36,831 nt of DNA. Origin: Candidatus Pacearchaeota archaeon (GTDB lineage Archaea; Nanobdellota; Nanobdellia; Pacearchaeales; GW2011-AR1). The stretch lies in the NCBI GenBank assembly GCA_018303995.1, contig JAGVXB010000017.1, positions 1 to 36,831 on the forward strand. Direction: 5' to 3'. Made by a program: the position numbers and the translations under genes. The notes under the pieces were generated by a model. It was not told the DNA's origin and made no database searches. It saw only the letters and a program-made list of their open reading frames with translations. This document shows, in pieces, positions 22,542 through 30,467 of this stretch. The first letter of the stretch is position 1; every line of letters begins with the position of its first letter.

Positions 22542-24562
22542 CTAAATCTTCTTTCTTCTTAATAAATTCGCATTCGTCACAACCGTAATTGAAGACAATG
22601 CCATAGCAATCTCAGCTACAACAGGATGCAAAACTCCCGCAACGGCCAAAGGTATGGCAACAACGTTGTATGCAAAAGCCCAGAAGAGATTCTGTTTTAT
22701 CTTCTTAAAAGTAGCCTTCGATAAATTAATTGCCTGAACTACTCCAACTAAAGAGCCTTTCACAAGAACAATATCTCCGGCTTCAATTGCAATATCAGTT
22801 CCAGTCCCCATTGCTATCCCAACATTGCTCTGCTTCAGTGCAGGAGCATCATTTATCCCATCTCCGATAAATGCAACCATTCCAGTTTTCTGCAATTCTT
22901 CAACTTTATTTGCTTTTTCCTCAGGCAAAACATTAGCAATTACTTCCTTAATCCCTACTTGTTTAGCAATTGCCAAAGCAGTTCTTTCGTTGTCACCAGT
23001 AATCATTACAGTTCTATATCCTTGCATATTCAATCTATTTATTGCATCTACAGAATCTTCCTTTATAGCATCAGCCACAGCAATAGCACCAATAACTTTC
23101 TTGTTCTCAGAAACAATCATTACAGTCTTTCCAGCAGACTCAAATTTTACAATCTCGCCATCAAAATCGGAATACTTTATCTTTTTATCATTCATCAAAG
23201 CTCTATTTCCTATTACTACTTCCTTACTTCCTATTTTTCCAATAATTCCTTTCCCTCGAACAATGCTAAAAGAAGTAACTTTCTTATAATTCTTCAATTG
23301 TGCTTTAGAAACGATTGCATGAGCAATTGGATGCTCACTTAATTTTTCAAGTGAAGCAGCAACCTCGAGCAAATAACTTTCTTTAACGCGAGAATAAATA
23401 TCAGTAACCTCTGGTTTTCCTTTAGTTATTGTTCCAGTCTTGTCAAAAACAACTATTTTAATTTCCTTCATTGTCTGGATCGCTTCGCCCTTTCTAATTA
23501 GTATTCCACGTTTAGCTCCCATGCCAGAGCCAACCATCAAAGCGGTAGGCGTAGCAAGTCCTAAAGCACAAGGACAAGCAATAACAAGAACAGCAACCCC
23601 AACTCCAATAGATTTACTTAAATCTCCTGAAAAGAACCACCAATTAGCAAATGTCAAAACAGCAAGCACAAGAATTATCGGAACAAAAACAGAAGTTATT
23701 TTATCAGCCATTTTCTGTATCGGAACTTTAGTTCCTTGAGCTTCTTCAACTAACTCAATTATATGAGCTAAGAATGTATCTTTTCCAACTTTAGTGGCCT
23801 TAACATATAGTATTCCGTCTTGGTTTATCGTAGCCCCGATAACATTGTTCCCCTTGCTCTTTTCAACAGGTAAACTCTCTCCAGTAACCATAGATTCATC
23901 AACCGAGCTTTCACCTTTAACAACAATTCCATCAGTAGGTATTTTCTCTCCAGGTTTGATAATCATAACATCTCCAATCTTAAGTTCCTCAATTGGAATT
24001 TCAATTTCATCTTTTCCTCGCAAAACTCTAGATTTTTTAGCCCCAAGTTCAAGTAGTTTTTTTATCTCAGAACTCGCGCGTCCCCTAGCCACAGATTCAA
24101 CATATTTCCCAGTTGTAAAGAAAGCCATAATCATCGCAGCAACACCCGAATAATCTGCAACATATTCCCAAAATGCAAATATTCCAGTAACATAAAATAA
24201 TCTGCAACATATTCCCAAAATGCAAATATTCCAGTAACATAAGCTACAATAGTTCCCAAGGCAATAAGGGAATCCATATTAAAATAAAATGTAAATAGTC
24301 CTCGTGTTCCAGACCTTATCGTATCGAATCCGAAGATAAATATAACTGGAAATCCAAGGGCAAGAATAAGTGCAATGGAGTAAGGCATTTCTACAATAGC
24401 AAATCCAAAGAGCCTTTCAGAAAGCATCAGCACGGCAATAGGAATAGTCAGCAACCAAGACCAAAACAGCTTTCTCTTCCAAGAAGCTATCTCATTATCC
24501 TCAGCAGGCTTATCATGATCGTGTTCCATGTCCCTATCTTTATGGTTTCCGTGTTCGTTCAT
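22542..24562 (-). pseudogene. copA: CopA-type Cu+ P1B ATPase, frame broken by a 47-bp tandem duplication
   Basis: Two ORFs (24131-24622 and 22542-24218) are one gene. The N-terminal part begins at MNEHGNHKDRDMEHDHD (ATG 24562), a His-rich metal-binding tail, then has the first membrane helices. The rest has TGES, CPC in the membrane ([13 protein letters not shown]), [19 protein letters not shown], then FAYN and MALSS near the end, the P1B-1 signature for Cu+ export. An exact 47-bp duplication (24149-24242) shifts the frame and repeats the peptide [10 protein letters not shown]. Removing one copy gives 1974 nt, exactly 658 codons including the stop. So the gene is a recent mutant, a phase-variable allele or an assembly artefact. 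It is the last gene of an operon with ArsR and an HMA chaperone. Confidence 0.9.
24149..24242. repeat. 47-bp exact tandem duplication within copA
   Basis: 24149-24195 and 24196-24242 are identical and adjacent. 47 is not a multiple of three, so the second copy frameshifts the ATPase. Perfect identity implies a recent event (slippage) or an assembly error. Confidence 0.92.
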
Positions 24563-24834
24563 AAGAAATATCTCCAAATAAATATTAAAGTTATTCCTAA
24601 TAATATAATCCAGCAAATCCAATATAATGCATCGCTTAGTGCCAAATTCTTACTATGTTTGTTTTTATGCACAAGATACATTCCAATAGAGTGGATTACT
24701 ATTCCAATTAATATTATGGGCCATGCAAAATTAGAATAAAAATTAGATAATAACACTCCTAATCCAAACCCTAATATTCCTGCACCTATTACAGAAATTC
24801 CTACTTCTTCAAAGGATGTAGACATGTTTTTCAT
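24559..24834 (-). CDS. Small membrane protein of the copper operon, 91 aa
   Basis: Three hydrophobic segments (residues ~14-33, ~37-54 and ~67-88), with short loops, one containing MYLVHKNKHSKN. No family is recognised with certainty. It overlaps the HMA chaperone stop by 4 nt and the ATPase start by 4 nt, so the whole row is translationally coupled. Small membrane proteins between a metallochaperone and a P1B ATPase may help metal delivery, but that is inference from position alone. Confidence 0.65.
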   Translation of the reverse strand: MKNMSTSFEEVGISVIGAGILGFGLGVLLSNFYSNFAWPIILIGIVIHSIGMYLVHKNKHSKNLALSDALYWICWIILLGITLIFIWRYFL

Positions 24835-25043
24835 TCTATCTTAGACACCTTATATCCTGCTCTCACCACTGCTTTTTTCAATTCCTCAACATCTACATTG
24901 TCCTCAGCTTCAACAGTTCCCTTCTTCAACATAAGAGAAACACTAGCTTCCTTAACACCAGCAACTTTTTTCAAACTCCTTTCTATATTAGAAGAGCATG
25001 AAGAGCAATGCATTCCTTCAATAGCGAGTTTAAGTTTTTTCAT
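24831..25043 (-). CDS. copZ: CopZ-like HMA metallochaperone
   Basis: A 70-aa heavy-metal-associated domain: LAIEGMHCSSCSSNIERSLKKVAGV with the CxxC copper site (C13, C16) and the usual beta-alpha-beta pattern (EASVSLMLKKGTVEAE). It should bind Cu+ and hand it to the ATPase, which lacks its own HMA domain here. The ORF track begins 13 codons early; the ATG at 25043 overlaps the ArsR stop by 4 nt and fits the domain. Its stop overlaps the next gene's start (ATGA). Confidence 0.93.
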   Translation of the reverse strand: MKKLKLAIEGMHCSSCSSNIERSLKKVAGVKEASVSLMLKKGTVEAEDNVDVEELKKAVVRAGYKVSKIE

Positions 25044-25408
25044 TTTGTTCCACCCTTGATAGACTGTAAAATATGGATGCAATATTGAGACATATGTTTT
25101 TCAATTAATTTCATAAGTGGTTTTATAGTTTCCAAATTCAACGAATAATAACGATATTTTTTATCTATTTCAGAATTAACAAAACCACATTGTTTTAATC
25201 TAGCCAAATCATGCGAAACAGCAGTCTGATCCATATTCATTTCATTCATAATCTCAGAGACATTCTTTTTTCCATTCATAAGTAAATTGATTATTCTTAA
25301 TCTTGGTTCAGAAAATAAAGTACCGAAGAAAATTTTATATGCTCCATACATATCTTCAGAGCTAAAACCTTTATTATGGCATTCGTGTAATATGCTTTTG
25401 TTTATCAT
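25040..25408 (-). CDS. ArsR-family metal-responsive repressor (copy 1)
   Basis: A 122-aa winged-helix protein: YKIFFGTLFSEPRLRIINLLMNGKKNVSEIMNEMNMDQTAVSHDLARLKQCGFV, with the ArsR recognition helix, then RYYSLN in the wing. Candidate metal ligands are H-E-C-H near residue 8 and the C-terminal H..YC.H (EKHMSQYCIHIL). It heads an operon with copZ, a small membrane protein and copA (4-nt overlap with copZ), so it most likely senses Cu+ or another soft metal. A close paralog is at 33996-34364. The start codon is within a dyad below a TATA box (leaderless). Confidence 0.92.
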   Translation of the reverse strand: MINKSILHECHNKGFSSEDMYGAYKIFFGTLFSEPRLRIINLLMNGKKNVSEIMNEMNMDQTAVSHDLARLKQCGFVNSEIDKKYRYYSLNLETIKPLMKLIEKHMSQYCIHILQSIKGGTK

Positions 25409-25439
25409 ATGACTTAATATTACATATCACTATTTAAAT
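25407..25439 (-). promoter_or_regulatory. ArsR (copy 1) promoter and dyad operator
   Basis: ATTTAAAT (25432-25439) lies about 28 nt upstream of the ATG. Between them is a dyad with arms ATATG and CATAT (25407-25427) separated by 11 nt. The paralogous gene at 33996 has the same layout, with arms GTG and CAC at the same spacing. Confidence 0.6.
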
Positions 25440-25479
25440 GTTTCTGTACTGAAACAACCAGATTATGGATAAGACTACT

Positions 25480-25602
25480 TATTCAATTTTCTATGCACAA
25501 TTCGAAACATAAATCCAAGTAGAATCCTTTTTACTCTGTTTTATCTCATTAACCTCGGGCAGCTATGATGCACCATTTTCATCAGCCCATATTAAAACTT
25601 TC
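25480..25602 (-). pseudogene. Possible decayed coding remnant between the copper operons
   Basis: The 256-bp gap 25409-25664 has no intact gene. On the minus strand one frame reads VLIWADENGAS, a stop, then LPEVNEIKQSKKDSTWIYVSNCA, a stop. This protein-like composition, broken by stops, suggests an eroded gene. I cannot name the family, and chance is not excluded. Confidence 0.25.
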
Positions 25603-25664
25603 TAAATATTATTCTAAATCTAAATTTTATTTTGGTTTGTATTTAGACAATTCTTTTTCATATT

Positions 25665-26147
25665 TTATCCCCCACACCCACATCCTCCGCCACCAGCACC
25701 ACAACTCGAGCCTGAAGCCGTTGGCGTTTGAATATAATTAGATTTAGAACCATCAGATTCTAAAACTGTAAGCGTTCCTTTATACATATTCATTGAACAA
25801 GAAATATAGAAAGTTCCAGCTTTATTTGGAGTAAATTCTAAAGTATTATCTCCAGAATTAAAATTCTTCTTAATATTTAACTCGGAACTAATAACTGATT
25901 TAGCACATCCAGGCATTCTAGAAATATCCGCTTCTAATCTTACAACTGTCCCTTTACGAACACTAGATGGCTCAAAAATATATTGCGAGCCTTTAACATA
26001 CATTTTAACAATCTGAACATCTCCAGAAACAGTGCCTATCGCAGCCCCACTAACTCCGCTACTCAAATTACTCCCCACCAAAAAGAATCCGGCCACTAAT
26101 AATATAACGAAAATCATGCCTGCAAATAACGTATTATTTTTCCTCAT
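25665..26147 (-). CDS. Membrane-anchored cupredoxin-like protein with Cys-rich tail
   Basis: A signal/membrane helix (residues ~8-26) is followed by a cupredoxin-like beta domain: FEPSSVRKGTVVRLEADISRMPGC81, LEFTPNKAGTFYISC117SMNMYKGTLTV. The C81 and C117-S-M-N-M group could bind Cu+, although the canonical type-1 His-Cys-His set is not seen. After a linker, the tail CGAGGGGCGCGG has three Cys (149, 156, 158), a probable additional metal site. It faces outward. It is the last gene of a five-gene row, overlapping the upstream gene by 4 nt. A role in outer-face copper binding is inference. Confidence 0.78.
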   Translation of the reverse strand: MRKNNTLFAGMIFVILLVAGFFLVGSNLSSGVSGAAIGTVSGDVQIVKMYVKGSQYIFEPSSVRKGTVVRLEADISRMPGCAKSVISSELNIKKNFNSGDNTLEFTPNKAGTFYISCSMNMYKGTLTVLESDGSKSNYIQTPTASGSSCGAGGGGCGCGG

Positions 26148-26425
26148 CTTCTTCTCCTTACACTTGTCTGCAAATTATCTTTATTCTGCAATTGCTTAAC
26201 AATCCAAATAACCAGTAATATGATCAAAACCCAAAATATAATCATAAATCCGCCCATGAATCCCCATCCAGATCCATAAAATCCACTCATCATTCCATAA
26301 CTTGAATTTCCATAACTATTGCTCAAGCCACATCCAAAACCAGAGTTCCCAAAGCTTCCAAAAAACAGAAGTAAAAGAGCAATAATTGCAATAATCATCC
26401 ACCAATTAATATTATTATTTTCCAT
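26144..26425 (-). CDS. Gly/Met-rich mini membrane protein (twin A)
   Basis: A 93-aa protein with two hydrophobic helices (residues ~8-25 and ~56-78) and a loop rich in Gly, Ser, Tyr and Met (SSYGMMSGFYGSGWGFMGGF). The tail is basic (SVRRRR). It is a paralog of the upstream gene: both have GMMSGFYG, a FW-aromatic second helix, WIVKQ(L/M)Q and an Arg-rich end. It follows the twin with no gap and overlaps the following cupredoxin gene by 4 nt. Methionines in the loop could bind Cu+; the function is otherwise unknown. Confidence 0.72.
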   Translation of the reverse strand: MENNNINWWMIIAIIALLLLFFGSFGNSGFGCGLSNSYGNSSYGMMSGFYGSGWGFMGGFMIIFWVLIILLVIWIVKQLQNKDNLQTSVRRRR

Positions 26426-26674
26426 TTATCTTCTTCTCCAGCGACCTTGCATAACCTTAGGTTGTTGCATTTGTTTTACAATCCACAAAATCAAGGCAAT
26501 AATCAAAACAACCCAGAAAATCATTCCAAACATCCACATAAATCCAAATCCTCCATAAAATCCACTCATCATCCCATAACCTCTACCAAAGCCCATCATC
26601 CCAAATCCTCCAAACAAGAATAGTAAAACTACAACCAAAACAACTATCAAAAGAGTGTTATTATTTGATTTCAT
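26426..26674 (-). CDS. Gly/Met-rich mini membrane protein (twin B)
   Basis: An 82-aa twin of the next gene: a first helix (~8-22), a Gly/Met loop (FGMMGFGRGYGMMSGFYGG), a second helix (~50-66) and WIVKQMQ followed by WRRR. Nine or so Met residues lie in the loop and flanking turns. It starts 1 nt after the stop of the first cupredoxin gene. Duplication of such a small protein inside one operon suggests the two form a hetero-oligomer or serve the two cupredoxins separately; this is inference. Confidence 0.72.
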   Translation of the reverse strand: MKSNNNTLLIVVLVVVLLFLFGGFGMMGFGRGYGMMSGFYGGFGFMWMFGMIFWVVLIIALILWIVKQMQQPKVMQGRWRRR

Positions 26675-26675
26675 T

Positions 26676-27056
26676 TTATTCTACCACCAACGTTCCCGTT
26701 CCCATACCCATCGAGCAAGCAAATCTATATGTTCCTTTCTTAGTCGGAGTAAACTCAACAGTATCTTTAGGAGTCTTCAAATATTTGTTTATTCCAAAAT
26801 CTCTTATTGTAAAACTCCTGTAACATCCAGAAACTGTAGAATCTAAACTTATGCTCACAGGCTTATTTACCTTTACAGTTACAGTATTCGGATAATAATT
26901 ATAATCTTTAATTCCTAAAACAATCTTCTGAACGTCTCCTCCAGAACCTCCAACAATAGCATTTCCTCCAGAGTCACCATTTCCTTTTATCAATACAGTT
27001 CCAGCAACTAAAACAATTAAAATAGTGCCTATAATATAAAGGATAGATTTATTCAT
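26676..27056 (-). CDS. Membrane-anchored cupredoxin-like protein
   Basis: A membrane helix (residues ~5-23) and a Gly/Ser linker precede a cupredoxin-like domain: YYPNTVTVKVNKPVSISLDSTVSGC78YRSFTIRDFGINKYL, then VEFTPTKKGTYRFAC114SMGMGTGTLVV. The C78, C114, M116 and M118 set is shared with the other cupredoxin of the operon (C...CSMxM), so both likely bind Cu+ in the same unusual way, or carry electrons. The ATG overlaps the upstream stop by 4 nt. Confidence 0.8.
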   Translation of the reverse strand: MNKSILYIIGTILIVLVAGTVLIKGNGDSGGNAIVGGSGGDVQKIVLGIKDYNYYPNTVTVKVNKPVSISLDSTVSGCYRSFTIRDFGINKYLKTPKDTVEFTPTKKGTYRFACSMGMGTGTLVVE

Positions 27057-27736
27057 TGGAAAAGACTACTCCTAGGTCCAAAAACCATCAACACAACAGT
27101 AATCACAGTCAAAGCGAAACTCCAAGATATAATGAACAGATTACTATCTCTATGTCTTCTTTCTATCTCACGAGTTTCTTTATGAATAAGGTAATTAAGC
27201 CCTATTAAAATAACTGCAGATATAATAAATACTATAACTCCAGTTGCCTTTAAATTATCATTGAGTAACATAATAGATGTCATTCCTCCCATTAATCCCC
27301 CCATAAATCCTGACATTATACCTTCCATAACTCCCATAATACCACAACACTTTCCAGTCAACACTCCAAACACTATTCCAACAAGCATTCCGAAAACACT
27401 CCCAATAAACATTCCATTAGTAGATGCTACAAAAAATCCAGCCAAGAACCCTGAAATCATTCCCATAGTCATCCCAATCATCATTCCCGCCATGCAAGGC
27501 AGTTCTTTGTAAGCCCGAACGTGTCTTATCGAAGGCAATATAAGTGAGTAGCTAAGTATAGCAAAAAACAAATAAAATCCATACTTGGGAATAAAGTTTT
27601 CAATATATTTCAACTTAAAAATATACAAAATCGCTAGAACAACAAAAGATGTAGCAAGAGAAACAAAAACGGTCTTGACTAGTTCGCCTTCAGCCCCATC
27701 TTCAGCCAGAGATTTATTAAATTCTTTAAATGTCAT
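27053..27736 (-). CDS. Met-rich polytopic membrane protein
   Basis: The first gene of the cupredoxin row. It has about six membrane helices; the central ones (residues ~80-160) are extraordinarily rich in Met and Gly: ELPCMAGMMIGMTMGMISGF, then GKCCGIMGVMEGIMSGFMGG. A CC pair and an LPC motif add thiol ligands. This points to a metal path or store in the membrane, by analogy with Met-lined copper transporters, but no known transporter family is recognised. The ATG at 27736 lies ~25 nt below a TATA-like TTTTATACT, and a perfect palindrome lies just upstream. Confidence 0.7.
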   Translation of the reverse strand: MTFKEFNKSLAEDGAEGELVKTVFVSLATSFVVLAILYIFKLKYIENFIPKYGFYLFFAILSYSLILPSIRHVRAYKELPCMAGMMIGMTMGMISGFLAGFFVASTNGMFIGSVFGMLVGIVFGVLTGKCCGIMGVMEGIMSGFMGGLMGGMTSIMLLNDNLKATGVIVFIISAVILIGLNYLIHKETREIERRHRDSNLFIISWSFALTVITVVLMVFGPRSSLFQ

Positions 27737-27756
27737 GCATTTTAATAAATAAGCTA

Positions 27757-27790
27757 GTATAAAAGCCCTTTTGTGAAACTAGTTTCACAA
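27757..27790 (-). promoter_or_regulatory. Promoter of the cupredoxin operon with 20-bp palindrome
   Basis: A TATA-like TTTTATA (27757-27764, minus strand) is preceded by a perfect 20-bp palindrome with arm TTGTGAAACT at 27771-27790. Its place upstream of TATA fits an activator site, or a repressor site for the BRE. The gap also holds the promoter of the divergent 664-aa gene. Confidence 0.7.
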
Positions 27791-27802
27791 TTTGTTTTAG
27801 AG

Positions 27803-27833
27803 GTTATGGAGTTTAATAGAATGTTCAAGGAAG
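27803..27833 (+). repeat. Imperfect direct repeat flanking the 664-aa surface gene (left copy)
   Basis: GTTATGGAGTTTAATAGA followed a few nt later by AAGGAAG is echoed at 29912-29947 (GTTATGAGGTTTAATAGA...AAGGAAG). Two mismatches in the first block. They bracket the 664-aa gene, and may mark insertion or recombination, or be chance in AT-rich DNA. Confidence 0.35.
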
Positions 27834-27884
27834 ACAAACGCCATCAGCAAATTATATAAAGTATCTTACACTCTTCAAAGTATT

Positions 27885-29879
27885 ATGGTTAGAGGGATAA
27901 TTTTTGTTATTATTGTCGCACTTGTAGCGGTAGGTGTACTGGCATTTAATTCAACTTTCCTAATTAACTTTGCTCCAATATCGAGTGCTAATGTTTGTAG
28001 GGATTCTGATGGTGGGATTAATTTAATCTTAGTTGGAACAACTTGTGATTCTAATGGTTGCGTTCAGGATTATTGTGCGGGAGATTTAAATTTAGCAGAA
28101 TATTCCTGTTCTGGAAAACAAAAAATCTTAAGCCGCCATTCATGTGAATTTGGTTGTTTAAACGGAAAATGCGGCGTTGAAGGAGCAAAATATAATTTGT
28201 ATACTGCATCTACTAAACTTTATTTAAATGATAGTATTAACAAGGTTCGCCAAACTCTAACTGAAACCAATATTCCAAGTCTACTTGCTGATGGCCTTTT
28301 TAACTGGAGTATTGCAACTATTTATAGCACTTATTTTGCAGTAGGTTCTTCTAAGATAATATTTGCTAAACAACCAACTAATAATAGCGACCCAAAAATA
28401 GGAATATCTTTAGATACTTCAGGAAATTATTTGTATAATGTGACTATCACTTTTTCAACTTATATAGACTTCACAAACGCTAATTCTACAGGTAAAAATA
28501 TTACCCTGTTAAAAAGGGATTTTGTAGTAGATAATGAAACTAATGCTACTCGTCTAGTCCTTAAGGCAGATAAAAAATATATCTTAGAGAACAATATGCC
28601 TGTAAAGTTTAAGTCTGTAGTTAATCTATCAAACGGAACAAATTATGCCATTGAAACTCCGATTAGAGGAACCTTGGTTAAGTGGTTAGGCGGAGTTCAG
28701 AATATGGTTAAATTGACTATTCAAGTTTATGCTCCTTCTATTTCTGAAGATGCAATTCTTGAAGGAAGTTATATGATTGACCCATTTCTTAGAACATTTA
28801 AAATAGACTTTAATCAGACGTCAGTTCCAGAAAGTTCATGGCAAAGAGAAAACTTTAGCGCAAATCCTTCAAGTATAGATGGAATAACTTTCAATATGAA
28901 AGATTATAGGAATTTAGAACAGACATTTAACTGGCTACATAGTGATGGTTTTGGAAATTCAATTCTTGCAGATTCGAACGGAAATAAAATAAACATTGCT
29001 GAAATGGCTACAATAAATACTTCCCATTATGGTATAATTGGAAATGGAGTAAATGGATATATTATCAAAGTTTTAAACATTACAAATATGCCAAATGGAT
29101 ATACAAATGACTCAGTTTTATTTCAAGACTTGTTTTCTGGGCAAACATACAGTTTAAACATTAGTTCTGAGGGAAGTGGGCAACTGTTTATTGAAAACTC
29201 AACTTACACAATATATTATACAAATTCAGATATAAAGATAAAGTATTCTAGTTCTTCTCAAGGAGATATCACAATTTATCCACATATCAAAACTTATATG
29301 GGCGCGAATGTAATATTTTATGAGCCTCTAACAATATCTTTGAATAATTATAGCATCAATTCCTCAATTTATTCATTCAAAATTTTCAATGGAAATACTT
29401 ATTCTTCAATTCCAGTGGTTTTAAGTGCCACAGGATTTAATATTGGCGGTCAAGTTGTTAGTGCAAGCTCTAGCGCAATTATTAATTCTGGAAAGGTAAG
29501 TTATGAGTTTACATATGTTTCCCCATTTACAACTAAAATATTTTTAAGAGACGTTTCTGGAAATCAAGTCTCAAGACCAGCAATAATAGTTTTTGAAAAA
29601 GCAGGATATAACTCAAATTATGAGGCACTGATTATAAAAACTGAAGGAATGGGGAATAGCACAGATGGAGTAGGAGTTAGTGATGTGGAGATGACTTGGG
29701 GAAATAATGCTGTTTTCAAAAATTTACAATTAAGTAGCAATCAATCCATATACAAAAGTATAGATATTTGGGGAACAATAACCTCTTTGAATAAATCTAA
29801 TTCAGATCAATATAGCGCTAATATAAAACACAATTATCAACAACTTTCGAACTCTGTTTATATTACTGAGATTGTATAA
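27885..29879 (+). CDS. Secreted Cys-rich surface protein, 664 aa
   Basis: An N-terminal signal/membrane helix (residues ~4-22) is followed by a short Cys-rich domain (~36-96) with about ten Cys in C-x-xGCVQDYC and HSCEFGCLNGKCG patterns, then ~560 residues of beta-rich, Asn/Ser/Thr-rich sequence with many N-glycosylation sequons (NxS/T). No catalytic motif is recognised. The TATA-like ATTATATAAAG ends ~25 nt upstream of the ATG. It is divergent from the copper operon, and no C-terminal anchor is seen, so it is probably tied through the N-terminal helix. Typical of archaeal surface proteins of unknown role. Confidence 0.7.
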   Translation: MVRGIIFVIIVALVAVGVLAFNSTFLINFAPISSANVCRDSDGGINLILVGTTCDSNGCVQDYCAGDLNLAEYSCSGKQKILSRHSCEFGCLNGKCGVEGAKYNLYTASTKLYLNDSINKVRQTLTETNIPSLLADGLFNWSIATIYSTYFAVGSSKIIFAKQPTNNSDPKIGISLDTSGNYLYNVTITFSTYIDFTNANSTGKNITLLKRDFVVDNETNATRLVLKADKKYILENNMPVKFKSVVNLSNGTNYAIETPIRGTLVKWLGGVQNMVKLTIQVYAPSISEDAILEGSYMIDPFLRTFKIDFNQTSVPESSWQRENFSANPSSIDGITFNMKDYRNLEQTFNWLHSDGFGNSILADSNGNKINIAEMATINTSHYGIIGNGVNGYIIKVLNITNMPNGYTNDSVLFQDLFSGQTYSLNISSEGSGQLFIENSTYTIYYTNSDIKIKYSSSSQGDITIYPHIKTYMGANVIFYEPLTISLNNYSINSSIYSFKIFNGNTYSSIPVVLSATGFNIGGQVVSASSSAIINSGKVSYEFTYVSPFTTKIFLRDVSGNQVSRPAIIVFEKAGYNSNYEALIIKTEGMGNSTDGVGVSDVEMTWGNNAVFKNLQLSSNQSIYKSIDIWGTITSLNKSNSDQYSANIKHNYQQLSNSVYITEIV

Positions 29880-29911
29880 CTTGTATTTAGAAAGTCATTA
29901 CACCATCGAGT

Positions 29912-29947
29912 GTTATGAGGTTTAATAGAGATAATTCTATTAAGGAA
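29912..29947 (+). repeat. Imperfect direct repeat flanking the 664-aa surface gene (right copy)
   Basis: Right-hand match of the repeat at 27803-27833. The inner spacer is longer by 5 nt, and the copy ends inside the 3' end of the CARDB-like gene. Confidence 0.35.
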
Positions 29948-30401
29948 GCGTTATATTAATTCCAATTATATTATTTAATTCATTTAGCTCGGTTATATTA
30001 TTGAAGAAGTCTGCATCAAATCTAATATGGCCCTGTCCAGTAGAAGCTACAAAACTTTCTAAAAGTATTATGCTTGCCCCAGCAGGTATGGGTGGTGTGG
30101 AAATTCCATAACCGAAGCCGTAACCAGTGCCACCACTGCTAATGCCCACACTAATTGAACTTGTAGAATTTCCAACAGGAGCTGTTCCTGTATTTTTTAA
30201 AGTTGCTAATGCCCTTACATTCCAATAAGTTATAGAAGTAGTAGTATTGGTGCTAATGAAAGAAATATTATAAGTTAAATTTGTGAACGTTAAATCAGGC
30301 ATAGGAGCAATAGAAAACACACGAGCAGAACTATTTTCAAAAATAAGAAAGAGAGAAGTGACTAATAATAGAGATATCAAAATGATTACTTGTTTATTCA
30401 T
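29940..30401 (-). CDS. Secreted CARDB-like domain protein
   Basis: A signal helix (residues ~3-20) is followed by one CARDB-like immunoglobulin fold: PDLTFTNLTYNISF..., ALATLKNTGTAPVGNSTSSIS, PPIPAGASIILLESF, and the end FDADFFNNITELNELNNI, the usual 'aD..n.i.E.nE.NN' motif. CARDB domains act as adhesive modules at cell surfaces. The track starts at a GTG (30422); the ATG at 30401 lies ~25 nt below GTTTATAATG and is preferred. Single gene. Confidence 0.75.
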   Translation of the reverse strand: MNKQVIILISLLLVTSLFLIFENSSARVFSIAPMPDLTFTNLTYNISFISTNTTTSITYWNVRALATLKNTGTAPVGNSTSSISVGISSGGTGYGFGYGISTPPIPAGASIILLESFVASTGQGHIRFDADFFNNITELNELNNIIGINITLP

Positions 30402-30467
30402 AAAATAAGCCAATTTATTCACATTATAAACCTTCTGAATTACAAAATATTTTGCGAGTCACATGGA

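Noticed and set aside
22825-24153. Plus-strand ORFs of 99-154 aa opposite copA
   Set aside because: Antisense shadows of the ATPase with no promoter or recognisable domain.
24149-24242. Target-site duplication or attachment site of a mobile element
   Set aside because: The copies are directly adjacent with no insert and no transposase or integrase in the window.
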